Below are positions 24,503 to 31,906 of a DNA stretch of 36,968 nt, piece after piece (position 1 is the first letter of the stretch; every line of letters begins with the position of its first letter). The notes beneath the pieces were generated by a model that worked only from the letters and a program-made list of their open reading frames with translations, was not told where the DNA came from and searched no databases. Source of the DNA: Methanomassiliicoccales archaeon (GTDB taxonomy: Archaea > Thermoplasmatota > Thermoplasmata > Methanomassiliicoccales > UBA472). Location of the stretch: NCBI GenBank assembly GCA_036504055.1, contig DASXVU010000002.1:1-36968 (forward strand). The letters are read 5' to 3'. The translations under genes and the position numbers were made by a program.

Positions 24503-26140
24503 TTAGGCCAGTTCCGGTAGCAATCTGTCATTTCTCTTGTCCAGGTACCAACCGATGAACAGTGCCAGTATCGACAGGGGTATGGCAATGACCAGCGAGT
24601 CGACCACGGTCCATGAGGTTCCCGCGAGCAGGGAATCAGAGCCGAAGAGCGCCTTGCAGATGCCCAGGGCCGACGACTCTTTGGTGTGCACGAACGCAGT
24701 CCACGCGAACCAGGTCACAGCTCCGACCACCAGGCTCGACTTGGCCGCCAGGAGCGATACCTTCTTGGAGAACAGGGCGTGCGTGAACAGGGGCAGGAAT
24801 GCCGCCGCGCACAGTCCCATGAACATCGCCGTGGCCCTCGCAATGATGCTGGGCGGCATGATGAAGGCGAGACCGACACTGGCTACGATCATGATCCCGG
24901 CACCCACCTTGTTGGCCCTCAGGGTGGAGCACTCCTCCAGTTCGCAGCGTTTGCTCTTGGGCATCAATCTCGTCGTCTTGAAGTGCCTCCAGACGTCGTG
25001 ACCGGCCGCAGATCCCATCGTATGGAATATCGAACTGAGCGTTGACATGGCCGCTGCCAGGAGAGTCAGCATGAACAGGACGATCACTATGTCTGGCATT
25101 GCCCCCGAGTTGATGTAAAGCGGCATTATTTTATCCGTGTTGAGAACGCCATTAGTTGTTGCCATAACAGTGGAAATTTTCTGGTTATGGTCAAAGAAAT
25201 AGACGTTGGTCAATGCCCCTACGGTATAGGCTACACCGGTCGTGAGGAGGATGAAGACAGCACCTATAGGTATGGCCCGATTCAACGCCTTAGAATCCTT
25301 TGCGGTCATGAAACGGACTATCAGTTGAGGTTGCGCCAGCACTCCGATGCCGACCCCCATGATGATCGTTGTCACCATTGTGAGCCATATGTCAGATCCG
25401 AAATTCGGCATCGTGGTCCACCCGTTCCAACCACCTTTTGTGAGGCTGCCAATTTGGGCTATGGCGGCGGGTTGATCTTTTAGAGCGGTTAATGCCGAGA
25501 TTGCGTTGTCCACTCCACCCAATAGAGAGAATGTGATGATCAAGATCAACGACATGCCCAGGATCATAACGCCGCCCTGGAACGCATCGGTGTACATGAC
25601 CGCGAGAAGACCGCCGAAGACGACGTACGCTGCCGTTATAAGGGCAAATCCCAACAATGCCGTGTTGTAATCCACGTTCAGCGTGACGTTGATGAACTGC
25701 GAGCCCCCGATCAGCACTGCCGACGAGTACAGTGGCATCGAAATCAGGATCAGGATGCCTGTGGCATACTGCATAAAGTGCGAGTTGTATCTCTTGCCGA
25801 TCAGGTCCGGGAAGGTCATGGCCTTGAGCTTCTGTCCCAGCCTCCTGGTCGGTTTTCCGAATACAACAAAGGCGATCAATATGCCCAACGCGATGTTCAG
25901 GAACACCAGCCACATCAATCCCATGCCCAGCTGGGCGGCCACTCCGCCGAACCCGACGATCGCCGACGTGGAAATGAATGTGGAACCATACGATAGACCA
26001 ATGACCCATGGGCTGACGTTCTTGCCAGCGAGAAGGAAATCCTCAGAGCTCTTGGTCTTCTTCCATCCATAGTAGGCCAGGAACAGAGTGATTGCGACAT
26101 AACCTGCGGTGAACACCCAGAATGTTGCGGTGTCGACCAT
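24503..26140 (-). CDS. Sodium:solute symporter (SSS family), copy 2
   Basis: A 545-residue SSS transporter closely similar to copy 1 along its whole length, with the same G-L-S-Y-G-S-T-F-I-S-T-S-A, F-G-K-P-T-R-R-L-G, F-G-G-L-L-A-V-M-Y-T-D and Q-P-Q-L-I-V-R-F-M-T-A-K-D-S-K blocks. The main differences are an extended loop near residues 225-245, the loop near 320, and a Cys-containing loop E-L-E-E-C-S-T-L after the H-T-M-G-S-A-A-G-H-D segment, so substrate or regulation may have diverged. It starts 1 nt after the stop of microprotein 2. Substrate is inferred only from context (aryl-CoA ligases). Confidence 0.92.
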   Translation of the reverse strand: MVDTATFWVFTAGYVAITLFLAYYGWKKTKSSEDFLLAGKNVSPWVIGLSYGSTFISTSAIVGFGGVAAQLGMGLMWLVFLNIALGILIAFVVFGKPTRRLGQKLKAMTFPDLIGKRYNSHFMQYATGILILISMPLYSSAVLIGGSQFINVTLNVDYNTALLGFALITAAYVVFGGLLAVMYTDAFQGGVMILGMSLILIITFSLLGGVDNAISALTALKDQPAAIAQIGSLTKGGWNGWTTMPNFGSDIWLTMVTTIIMGVGIGVLAQPQLIVRFMTAKDSKALNRAIPIGAVFILLTTGVAYTVGALTNVYFFDHNQKISTVMATTNGVLNTDKIMPLYINSGAMPDIVIVLFMLTLLAAAMSTLSSIFHTMGSAAGHDVWRHFKTTRLMPKSKRCELEECSTLRANKVGAGIMIVASVGLAFIMPPSIIARATAMFMGLCAAAFLPLFTHALFSKKVSLLAAKSSLVVGAVTWFAWTAFVHTKESSALGICKALFGSDSLLAGTSWTVVDSLVIAIPLSILALFIGWYLDKRNDRLLPELA

Positions 26141-26141
26141 C

Positions 26142-26255
26142 TCAATCCTCTTCCTTATTCCACTTGAACCATCCGTAAACGACGCAAACTATCGTCACTC
26201 CGATCGCTAGCACATATGCTAGGATTATCTGTGGGTCCTCTATCCCGAACACCAT
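26142..26255 (-). CDS. Symporter-associated microprotein 2 (37 aa, single span)
   Basis: Starts at ATG 26255 behind a GGGGGGA Shine-Dalgarno site and stops one nt before the symporter-2 ATG. It reads M-V-F-G-I-E-D-P-Q-I, a span of about 18 residues including one Cys, then V-Y-G-W-F-K-W-N-K-E-E-D. The D-P-Q-I opening and the W-N-K-E end are the features I associate with small accessory proteins of SSS transporters. The N-terminus is short and acidic and the C-terminus charged, consistent with a single helix beside the transporter. Confidence 0.85.
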   Translation of the reverse strand: MVFGIEDPQIILAYVLAIGVTIVCVVYGWFKWNKEED

Positions 26256-26305
26256 CGAAATCCCCCCATTCGCACTCACAAGGCCGTTTCCTCCGGCGGC
26301 CAAGG

Positions 26306-26330
26306 ACTCGCGACCGCAAGGTCGCAGTCG
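26306..26330 (-). repeat. Hairpin in symporter-2 leader
   Basis: GACTCGCGACC (26306-26316), GCAA loop, GGTCGC-AGTC (26321-26330): a ten-pair stem with one bulged base and a GNRA-like loop on the plus strand. With a start of transcription predicted near 26335 it would be the first element of the symporter-2 message. Confidence 0.5.
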
Positions 26331-26357
26331 GATTGAGTTTTATAGGAATCGGAGTGG

Positions 26358-26397
26358 ATGTATATTAATGTTACATGTTGTCCCGGTGCATGTTAAC
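26358..26397 (-). promoter_or_regulatory. Symporter-2 promoter: TATA box with CATG-type operator (site B)
   Basis: Minus-strand CATTAATATACA (26369-26358) is the TATA box. It abuts GTTACATG (26370-26377), an 11-nt spacer and CATGTTAAC (26389-26397) as written on the plus strand. Half-sites, spacer and TATA position match site A. Confidence 0.65.
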
Positions 26398-26421
26398 ACG
26401 TGACAATGACCCTTCCCGTCT

Positions 26422-27723
26422 TCAGAGTCTGCGATTGTCTATGACGCGCTTGGCCTTGCCTTCGAACCGGGGCAGGGAACCAGGCTCGACCAGTTCTATG
26501 CATGCGTTGACCATGAGGGTGGTCCTCAGTTTGGAGGCGATCTTGTCCCGCAGGACCTCGATCTTGGCCATATCATCGACGAATCCCTCCGGCTTCAGCT
26601 CCACCTTCACGGTCATCTCGTCCAGGGCCCCGGTCCTCTCCACGATGATCTGGAACTCGTTCCCTAGTTGAGGCATTGACAATAGCACATACTCGATCTG
26701 CGAAGGGAAGACGTTGATCCCCCGGATGATCAGCATGTCATCGGACCGGCCGCTGATCCTCCCGATCCTCGGGTGCGTCCGTCCGCAGGCGCACGGCGTC
26801 TCATCCATGGTGGTTATGTCACCGGTCCGGTACCGGATGATCGGCAACGCCTCCTTCTGCAGCATGGTGATGACCAGTTCGCCCTTCTCGCCCGGACCGA
26901 CCTTCTTGCCGGTCTTGGGATCGACGATCTCCACGAGCGCCAGGTCGCTCCACACATGCATGCCGTTCTGCCGCTCGCATTCGCACCAGAGCGGACCAGA
27001 GAGCTCGCTGGTGCCGTAGATATTAATGCCCCTGACTCCCAGAGACTCGAATATCCGGTCCCTCATGCCATCGGACCAGGGCTCCGCACCTAGCACTCCG
27101 ATCCTTAGCTTGGTGTCCTTCCTGATGTCGATGCCCATCTTCGCAGCGACCTCACCCAGGTGCATCAAATATGAGGGAGTGCAGGCGATGGCCTTGACGT
27201 TCAGGGTCTTGATCAGATCCAGCTGCCTTTCAGAGTTTCCGGTGCTGCTCGGTACCACAGTCGCCCCCAAGCGCTCGGCACCGTAATGCAGGCCCAGCCC
27301 GCCGGTGAAAAGACCATAGGTGTAGGCCACTTGAACGGTATCGTCCTGGGTGATCCCACAGGACATGAGCCCCCGGGCGATCGACTCGGACCAGTTGTCC
27401 ACGTCATGCTTGGTGTAGCCGACGATGGTCGGCTTGCCGGTGGTCCCGGAAGAGGCATGATACCGGACCAGCTCCCTGTTGGAAGCGGTGAACAGCCTCT
27501 CCATGGGGATGTCCCGCAGGTCCCCCTTGACCATGAACGGCAGCTTCTCCACATCATCCAGGGTCTTGATGTCGTCCGGTGACACGTGTGCCGCGTCCAT
27601 ACGCTCCCGGTAGAAAGGCGAAAAGCTGTACAACCTGTAGACCAGCGACTTCAGGAGCTTCAGCTGCAGGCCGCGGAGCTCGTCTCCCGGCATCATTTCG
27701 ACCTTGGGGTTCCAGCACGACAT
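26422..27723 (-). CDS. Phenylacetate-CoA ligase family protein, copy 1
   Basis: A 433-residue adenylate-forming ligase of the PaaK family. The AMP-binding loop H-A-S-S-G-T-T-G-K-P-T, the Y-G-T-S-E-L-S-G-P motif, Y-R-T-G-D and the C-terminal L-P-R-F-E-G-K-A-K-R-V are visible. C-A-C-G-R-T-H-P-R marks the Cys-containing site seen in archaeal members. It should make an aryl-acyl-CoA, such as phenylacetyl- or indoleacetyl-CoA, from acid, ATP and CoA. Start at 27723 gives M-S-C-W-N-P-K, matching copy 2, with GAGGAAT ahead; an in-frame start at 27843 would overlap the promoter motif. In methanogens such ligases feed aryl acids to indolepyruvate oxidoreductase for aromatic amino acid synthesis. Confidence 0.88.
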   Translation of the reverse strand: MSCWNPKVEMMPGDELRGLQLKLLKSLVYRLYSFSPFYRERMDAAHVSPDDIKTLDDVEKLPFMVKGDLRDIPMERLFTASNRELVRYHASSGTTGKPTIVGYTKHDVDNWSESIARGLMSCGITQDDTVQVAYTYGLFTGGLGLHYGAERLGATVVPSSTGNSERQLDLIKTLNVKAIACTPSYLMHLGEVAAKMGIDIRKDTKLRIGVLGAEPWSDGMRDRIFESLGVRGINIYGTSELSGPLWCECERQNGMHVWSDLALVEIVDPKTGKKVGPGEKGELVITMLQKEALPIIRYRTGDITTMDETPCACGRTHPRIGRISGRSDDMLIIRGINVFPSQIEYVLLSMPQLGNEFQIIVERTGALDEMTVKVELKPEGFVDDMAKIEVLRDKIASKLRTTLMVNACIELVEPGSLPRFEGKAKRVIDNRRL

Positions 27724-27832
27724 ACCGATTCCTCTTATGATCCGAAAATCAGGAAACCAAGGACCTTCGATCGTCCTCAATGCCGCATTACCATCACGGC
27801 GTCCATCCCGACCTCGGAAAAGAACAGTGTCA

Positions 27833-27856
27833 GGTGATATCATGTAGCATATTTGA
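27833..27856 (-). promoter_or_regulatory. paaK copy-1 promoter motif (site C)
   Basis: A 24-bp element, on the plus strand GGTGATATCATGTAGCATAT followed by TTGA. It is 110 nt before the paaK-1 start and matches site D at 21 of 24 positions. Its ATCATGT core also resembles site A. Confidence 0.6.
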
Positions 27857-27900
27857 TTCTTTCAGGGAAGGGTCGAAAGAAATGGAAATGACGTCGCCCT

Positions 27901-28341
27901 TCACTTGAAGGACGATGCGTCCAGTAACTTGGCACCGCTTGCCTTTATGGTGCTGATCGCCCTTTCGATATCCTCGACCCGGATCACCAGGATCGCCCCG
28001 GGCTCATTACGGTAGGCATAGGCGTATTCGATGTTGATGCCCGCCTCCTTGAGCACCTTGGTCAGGTCATAAAGGCCGCCCGGCTTGTCCGCCATATGGA
28101 TGGCGATGACGTCCGTGTAACGCACCACGAAACCGTGCTCCTGCAGCCTGCGCAGGGCCTTTTCCGGGTCGGAGACGAATGCACGGATGACTCCATATCC
28201 AGCACCTTCAGCGATGCTGAACGCCAGGATGTTGATGTTCTCCTCGCCCATCGCCTTGCTGAAGTCCATGAGCCGGCCTGGCCTGTTCTCGGAGAATATC
28301 GAGAGCTGCTTGATCTTGTACCTGTCCAAATCGTCCGCCAT
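27901..28341 (-). CDS. Tandem ACT-domain protein
   Basis: A 146-residue protein composed of two ACT domains (about 8-70 and 76-140). Each begins with the typical strand and turn: L-S-I-F-S-E-N-R-P-G-R-L-M-D-F and I-A-I-H-M-A-D-K-P-G-G-L-Y-D-L. Such tandem ACT proteins often sit beside paaK-type ligases in archaea and bind an amino acid, likely aromatic or branched, as a sensor. Its ATG overlaps the stop of paaK copy 2 by one nt (TGATG), so the two are coupled. It has no DNA-binding domain of its own. Confidence 0.88.
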   Translation of the reverse strand: MADDLDRYKIKQLSIFSENRPGRLMDFSKAMGEENINILAFSIAEGAGYGVIRAFVSDPEKALRRLQEHGFVVRYTDVIAIHMADKPGGLYDLTKVLKEAGINIEYAYAYRNEPGAILVIRVEDIERAISTIKASGAKLLDASSFK

Positions 28342-29642
28342 CAGATCTCCCTCCTGTCAATGACCCTTTTCGCCTTACCTTCGAACCGGGGCAGGGTCCC
28401 TGGCCCCACCAGTTCTATCACCGGATTGACGTTGAGCAGCGACCGCAGCTTGTGCGCGATCCGCTCCCGGATGCAGTTCAGTTCCAGGATGTTGTCGGTG
28501 AACGCCTCCGGTTTCAGCTCCACCCGGACCATCATCGTGTCCAACGCTCCTTTGCGTTCGACCACGATCTGGAACTCGTTCCCCACTTCGGGGTTGGTGT
28601 TGAGCGAGTATTCCACCTGGGACGGGAACACATTGATTCCCCGGATAATGAGCATATCGTCCACCCGGCCGGTGATGCGGGTGATACGGGGATGCGTCCG
28701 ACCGCAGGCGCAGACCTCCTCATCCATTACGGTCAGGTCACCGATGCGGTAGCGGATCAGAGGGAACGCCTCCTTCTGGAGCATGGTCAGGACCATCTCT
28801 CCCCTCTCGCCCGCACCAACCGGTTCGCCGGTCTTAGGGTCGACTATCTCCAATAGCGCGAAGTCCCCCCAGAAGTGGATGCCCTGCTGATGCTCGCACT
28901 CGCTGAAGAGCGGTCCGGAGAGCTCGCTGGCACCGAAGCAATTGATGCCCTTGACCCCCAATGAATCGTAGATCTTGTCCCGCATCTTGTCCGACCAGGG
29001 CTCTGCTCCCAGCAGTCCATACCTCAGTTTGGTGTCGTTCTTCAGGCTGACACCCATCTTCTCTGCCACCTCGCCGACGTGAATCATGTATGAAGGGGTA
29101 CAGGCCATGGCGGTGACGCCCAGGTCCTGGATAAGCTCCACCTGTCTTTCCGTGTTGCCTGTGCTGGCCGGTACGACCGCCGCTCCGATGCGTTCGGCGG
29201 CATAGTGGAACCCCAACCCGCCAGTGAATAGCCCGTAAGTATTGGACACCTGGACCACATCATGCTTTCCCAGTCCGGCGGAGGTGATCGATCGGGCCAG
29301 CGATTCTGACCAATTGTCGATGTCGTTCCTGGTATAGCCGACTATGGTAGGCTTGCCAGTTGTTCCAGAAGAAGCGTGATATCGGACGATGTCCTCCTTG
29401 GGAGCGATGAATATCTTATCCGGATAGTTCTCCCGATAGTCCTTTTTGGTCATGAAGGGAAGCTTGGCCATGTCGTCCAATGACCGGATATCGTCGGGCG
29501 TCACCCCCTTGCTTTCCATCCGGGTGCGATAGAAACGGGACTGGTCGTAGAGCTTGTTCACCAGGTTCTTGAGAAGCTTATACTGTAAGCTCTTCAGTTC
29601 GACCTTTGGCATCATTTCGATCTTAGGGTTCCAACATCCCAC
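28341..29642 (-). CDS. Phenylacetate-CoA ligase family protein, copy 2
   Basis: A 433-residue PaaK-type ligase, the same length as copy 1 and similar over its full length, roughly two thirds identical by eye. H-A-S-S-G-T-T-G-K-P-T, F-G-A-S-E-L-S-G-P, Y-R-I-G-D and L-P-R-F-E-G-K-A-K-R-V are present. The start is a GTG at 29642 (V-G-C-W-N-P-K), preceded by GGGAGGA; it mirrors copy 1 (M-S-C-W-N-P-K), so upstream in-frame starts at 29726 and 29690 are rejected. It is the first gene of an operon with the ACT-domain gene. The Y-G-T-S to F-G-A-S change lies in the acyl-pocket motif and may alter substrate choice. Confidence 0.88.
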   Translation of the reverse strand: MGCWNPKIEMMPKVELKSLQYKLLKNLVNKLYDQSRFYRTRMESKGVTPDDIRSLDDMAKLPFMTKKDYRENYPDKIFIAPKEDIVRYHASSGTTGKPTIVGYTRNDIDNWSESLARSITSAGLGKHDVVQVSNTYGLFTGGLGFHYAAERIGAAVVPASTGNTERQVELIQDLGVTAMACTPSYMIHVGEVAEKMGVSLKNDTKLRYGLLGAEPWSDKMRDKIYDSLGVKGINCFGASELSGPLFSECEHQQGIHFWGDFALLEIVDPKTGEPVGAGERGEMVLTMLQKEAFPLIRYRIGDLTVMDEEVCACGRTHPRITRITGRVDDMLIIRGINVFPSQVEYSLNTNPEVGNEFQIVVERKGALDTMMVRVELKPEAFTDNILELNCIRERIAHKLRSLLNVNPVIELVGPGTLPRFEGKAKRVIDRREI

Positions 29643-29764
29643 GAAACCATCCTCCCGGTTCCTGCATCGTGAGTTCGTAAGGAATTGCATCGCGCGGATG
29701 TATCCCACTCTTGGGGTCTGTCCCACACTGCGACAAAGTGAACCTGACCCGACTCACTGTGCAG

Positions 29765-29788
29765 GGTGATAACATGTAGCATATATCA
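29765..29788 (-). promoter_or_regulatory. paaK copy-2 promoter motif (site D)
   Basis: Plus-strand GGTGATAACATGTAGCATAT followed by ATCA. It is 123 nt before the paaK-2 start and overlaps a minus-strand TATA-like GATATATG. It pairs with site C (21 of 24 identical) and shares the CATG core with sites A and B. Confidence 0.6.
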
Positions 29789-29834
29789 GTTTTCTGAGAT
29801 TCCGACCATAATGATCGGGCACATGACCAGACGG

Positions 29835-29842
29835 TTAATATT
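29835..29842 (+). promoter_or_regulatory. TATA box of fpg
   Basis: TTAATATT is 23-30 nt before the ATG at 29865, so the message is expected to be leaderless from that codon. Confidence 0.55.
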
Positions 29843-29864
29843 GCCACTCTGTCATATTGTTATG

Positions 29865-30644
29865 ATGCCCGAGCTACCCGAGGTTGAGCAGGCAAGGCGA
29901 TACCTGGAAGGAAACGCGCTGAATCGACGGATCGATGCGGTCGAAGTGCTGGACGACGGGGTTCTCAGTGACATTGACGCAGAAACGTTCAGGCAGAGCA
30001 TGGCCGGCCGTACGATGACCCTTGCCGGCCGACGGGGCAAGCAGATGTTCATCGGTCTTGATGACGGCTCCTACCTGACCATCCACCTTGGCATGACCGG
30101 GGACCTGGCCATGGAATACGCCTCAACCCCGAAGTATGCCAGGATCATCTTTCGGTTCGAGGATGGGGCGGTCCTATGCTACACCGACCAGCGCAAGTTC
30201 GGTGCCCTAGGCATCGTCGGTTCTGTTGACCAGTTCATATCCGAGCACGCTCTCGGACCGGATGCCCTATGCATCGGCCGTTCTGATTTCGTCGAACGCG
30301 TCTCAGGACATAGGAAGGCCATTAAAACGGTGTTGCTGGATCAGCGGGTGCTCTCCGGGATCGGGAACCTATACGCGGACGAGGTGCTCTTCCAGGCAAA
30401 GGTCCATCCCGAGGCCCATGCCGATTCCCTTGCCCTGAGCAAACTGAACGAGATCCATCGCCAGATCGGCCTGGTCCTCCGGGCCTCGATCGCTGTTTCG
30501 TCTGATTTCTCGGCGCTATCGGCAAAATACTTGGTCAAGGTCAGGGAAGAAGGGGCGGAGTGCCCTAGGGGCAACGGCCGGCTCGTCATGATAAGGGTCG
30601 GGGGCCGCACCACGCTGTTCTGCCCCAGGTGCCAGCGCTTATGA
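29865..30644 (+). CDS. Formamidopyrimidine-DNA glycosylase (Fpg/MutM/Nei family)
   Basis: A 259-residue Fpg/Nei-family DNA glycosylase/AP lyase. The start must give M-P-E-L-P-E-V-E, since Pro2 becomes the catalytic N-terminus; ATG 29865 does this although in-frame starts exist up to 29766. The conserved Lys59 of the beta-hairpin and the helix-two-turn-helix S-G-I-G-N-L-Y-A-D-E (164-173) are present. The C-terminal zinc finger reads C233-P-R-G236 then C253-P-R-C256: the usual second cysteine is glycine, so only three Cys ligands remain. It should excise oxidised purines or pyrimidines; the Fpg/Nei split is not clear. The 3' end overlaps the next gene tail-to-tail by 6 nt. Confidence 0.88.
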   Translation: MPELPEVEQARRYLEGNALNRRIDAVEVLDDGVLSDIDAETFRQSMAGRTMTLAGRRGKQMFIGLDDGSYLTIHLGMTGDLAMEYASTPKYARIIFRFEDGAVLCYTDQRKFGALGIVGSVDQFISEHALGPDALCIGRSDFVERVSGHRKAIKTVLLDQRVLSGIGNLYADEVLFQAKVHPEAHADSLALSKLNEIHRQIGLVLRASIAVSSDFSALSAKYLVKVREEGAECPRGNGRLVMIRVGGRTTLFCPRCQRL

Positions 30645-31121
30645 TCGATGCAGGCCGACTCTTTTCCTCATGGGGACATGTTCCAGTCTTGCCCCGCCTT
30701 TCAAATTGATATTATGCCGGGATGCTCCAACATAGCCGAGATGATCATAGAAGTCCACCGAAACGGAAGAGGAGTCCAGTTCGACGGCCATTATCGAATT
30801 CCCCGCAGCCTTCCTCTCCAGCTCGGCCATGATCATGCTTCCGATCCCCTTTCCCTGACGTGAGGGCAGAACGAACACCCTCCTGATGTTGCTGCCTAAG
30901 AGCGTTCCAGTCCCAACGATAGACCCTTTCTCGACGACCACGATCGTGTAACCGTTGGATGCATCGTCGCTGATATGTTCTGGCGAATGATATTCTTGGA
31001 AAAAGCTCACCGCCTCCGGCGGATAGGCCTCTGAATAGCACTCCTCTATGGTGGCCATGATCATCCGGTGAAGTTCATCCAGATCATCGTTTCGGAAGGT
31101 GCGGATGGTCTCCGTTTGCAT
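30639..31121 (-). CDS. GNAT family N-acetyltransferase
   Basis: A 160-residue GNAT protein. I-R-T-F-R-N-D-D-L-D-E-L-H opens the fold, R-R-V-F-V-L-P-S-R-Q-G-K-G-I-G-S is the acetyl-CoA loop (Q-x-x-G-I-G), and V-S-V-D-F-Y-D-H-L-G-Y-V is the final strand-helix signature. The acceptor is unknown. It is transcribed toward fpg and its stop codon lies within the last fpg codons. Confidence 0.82.
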   Translation of the reverse strand: MQTETIRTFRNDDLDELHRMIMATIEECYSEAYPPEAVSFFQEYHSPEHISDDASNGYTIVVVEKGSIVGTGTLLGSNIRRVFVLPSRQGKGIGSMIMAELERKAAGNSIMAVELDSSSVSVDFYDHLGYVGASRHNINLKGGARLEHVPMRKRVGLHRS

Positions 31122-31236
31122 GATGGTCGGAATGCAATGGTCCGCATAACAATTTGTGGTCCGTTCATATCTGCCTCTGCCTTTGGCACAGATATAGATT
31201 TAACAGGGACGGCCGTTGCATAATCCGCGTGATCGC

Positions 31237-31800
31237 ATGCAGCTTGACAAGAAGGACAGGATGATCGTCTCGATGTATGCCAAGGACCCCGGCGTATCCC
31301 AGGAGCAGATCGCCAAGGAAGTGGACCTTTCACAGCCTTCGGTGGCGGTGCGTATCAAGAAGCTCAAGGACAGCGGGGCCATCCAGACCATGACCGGCAT
31401 TAACCCGCTTAAGATGGGGCTCTACATGGCCAAGGTGGACATCGCCTCGAACAATCCCAGCGTCATCCTGGACATGTTTCGCAACTGTCCCTATTTCGCC
31501 AATGGGTTCACAATTTCCGGGCGCAACAACCTGTGTCTGATGTTCGTCAGCGAGAACATCGCCACCCTCGAGTCGATCGTCAATGGGCATTTGCGTTCCA
31601 GCAAGTTCGTCAAGGAGCTGGACTTCAACATCATCATCAGCGCCGAAAGGGACCTGGTGCTGCCGACCGTCCTCACCCCGGAGCATTCCAAGACCCCTCC
31701 CTGCGGTGTCGATATCCAATGCAAGGACTGCCGTTCCTTCACCGAGAGGAAATGCATGGGCTGTCCCATCACCGGACAGTATCAAGGCTGGTTCTATTGA
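31237..31800 (+). CDS. Lrp/AsnC-type regulator with Cys-rich C-terminal tail
   Basis: A 187-residue protein. Residues 1-50 form an AsnC-type winged helix with V-S-Q-E-Q-I-A-K-E-V-D-L-S-Q-P-S-V-A-V-R-I. Residues 60-142 resemble the RAM/Lrp ligand domain. The tail (C156-x5-C162-x2-C165-x7-C173-x2-C176) could bind zinc or an Fe-S cluster and is not part of classical Lrp proteins. ATG 31237 is preferred to a TTG at 31216; GATATAGATTTA near 31190-31202 can serve as TATA. It precedes the Cys-rich DUF2769 gene by about 100 nt, so the two may share a metal or redox theme. Confidence 0.85.
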   Translation: MQLDKKDRMIVSMYAKDPGVSQEQIAKEVDLSQPSVAVRIKKLKDSGAIQTMTGINPLKMGLYMAKVDIASNNPSVILDMFRNCPYFANGFTISGRNNLCLMFVSENIATLESIVNGHLRSSKFVKELDFNIIISAERDLVLPTVLTPEHSKTPPCGVDIQCKDCRSFTERKCMGCPITGQYQGWFY

Positions 31801-31906
31801 TCGTTTGTTCGATCGGTCTTTCACATCTTTCCGAGACGCTCATCCACCAGGCATATGCTTATCAAGTGGCGCCTCTGTAAAAAAACCGTAGAGCGAGGCG
31901 AATGCG

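Noticed and set aside
29643-29726. N-terminal extension of paaK copy 2 to 29726
   Set aside because: The extra residues have no counterpart in copy 1, and both copies share a (M/V)-x-C-W-N-P-K start with a Shine-Dalgarno site.
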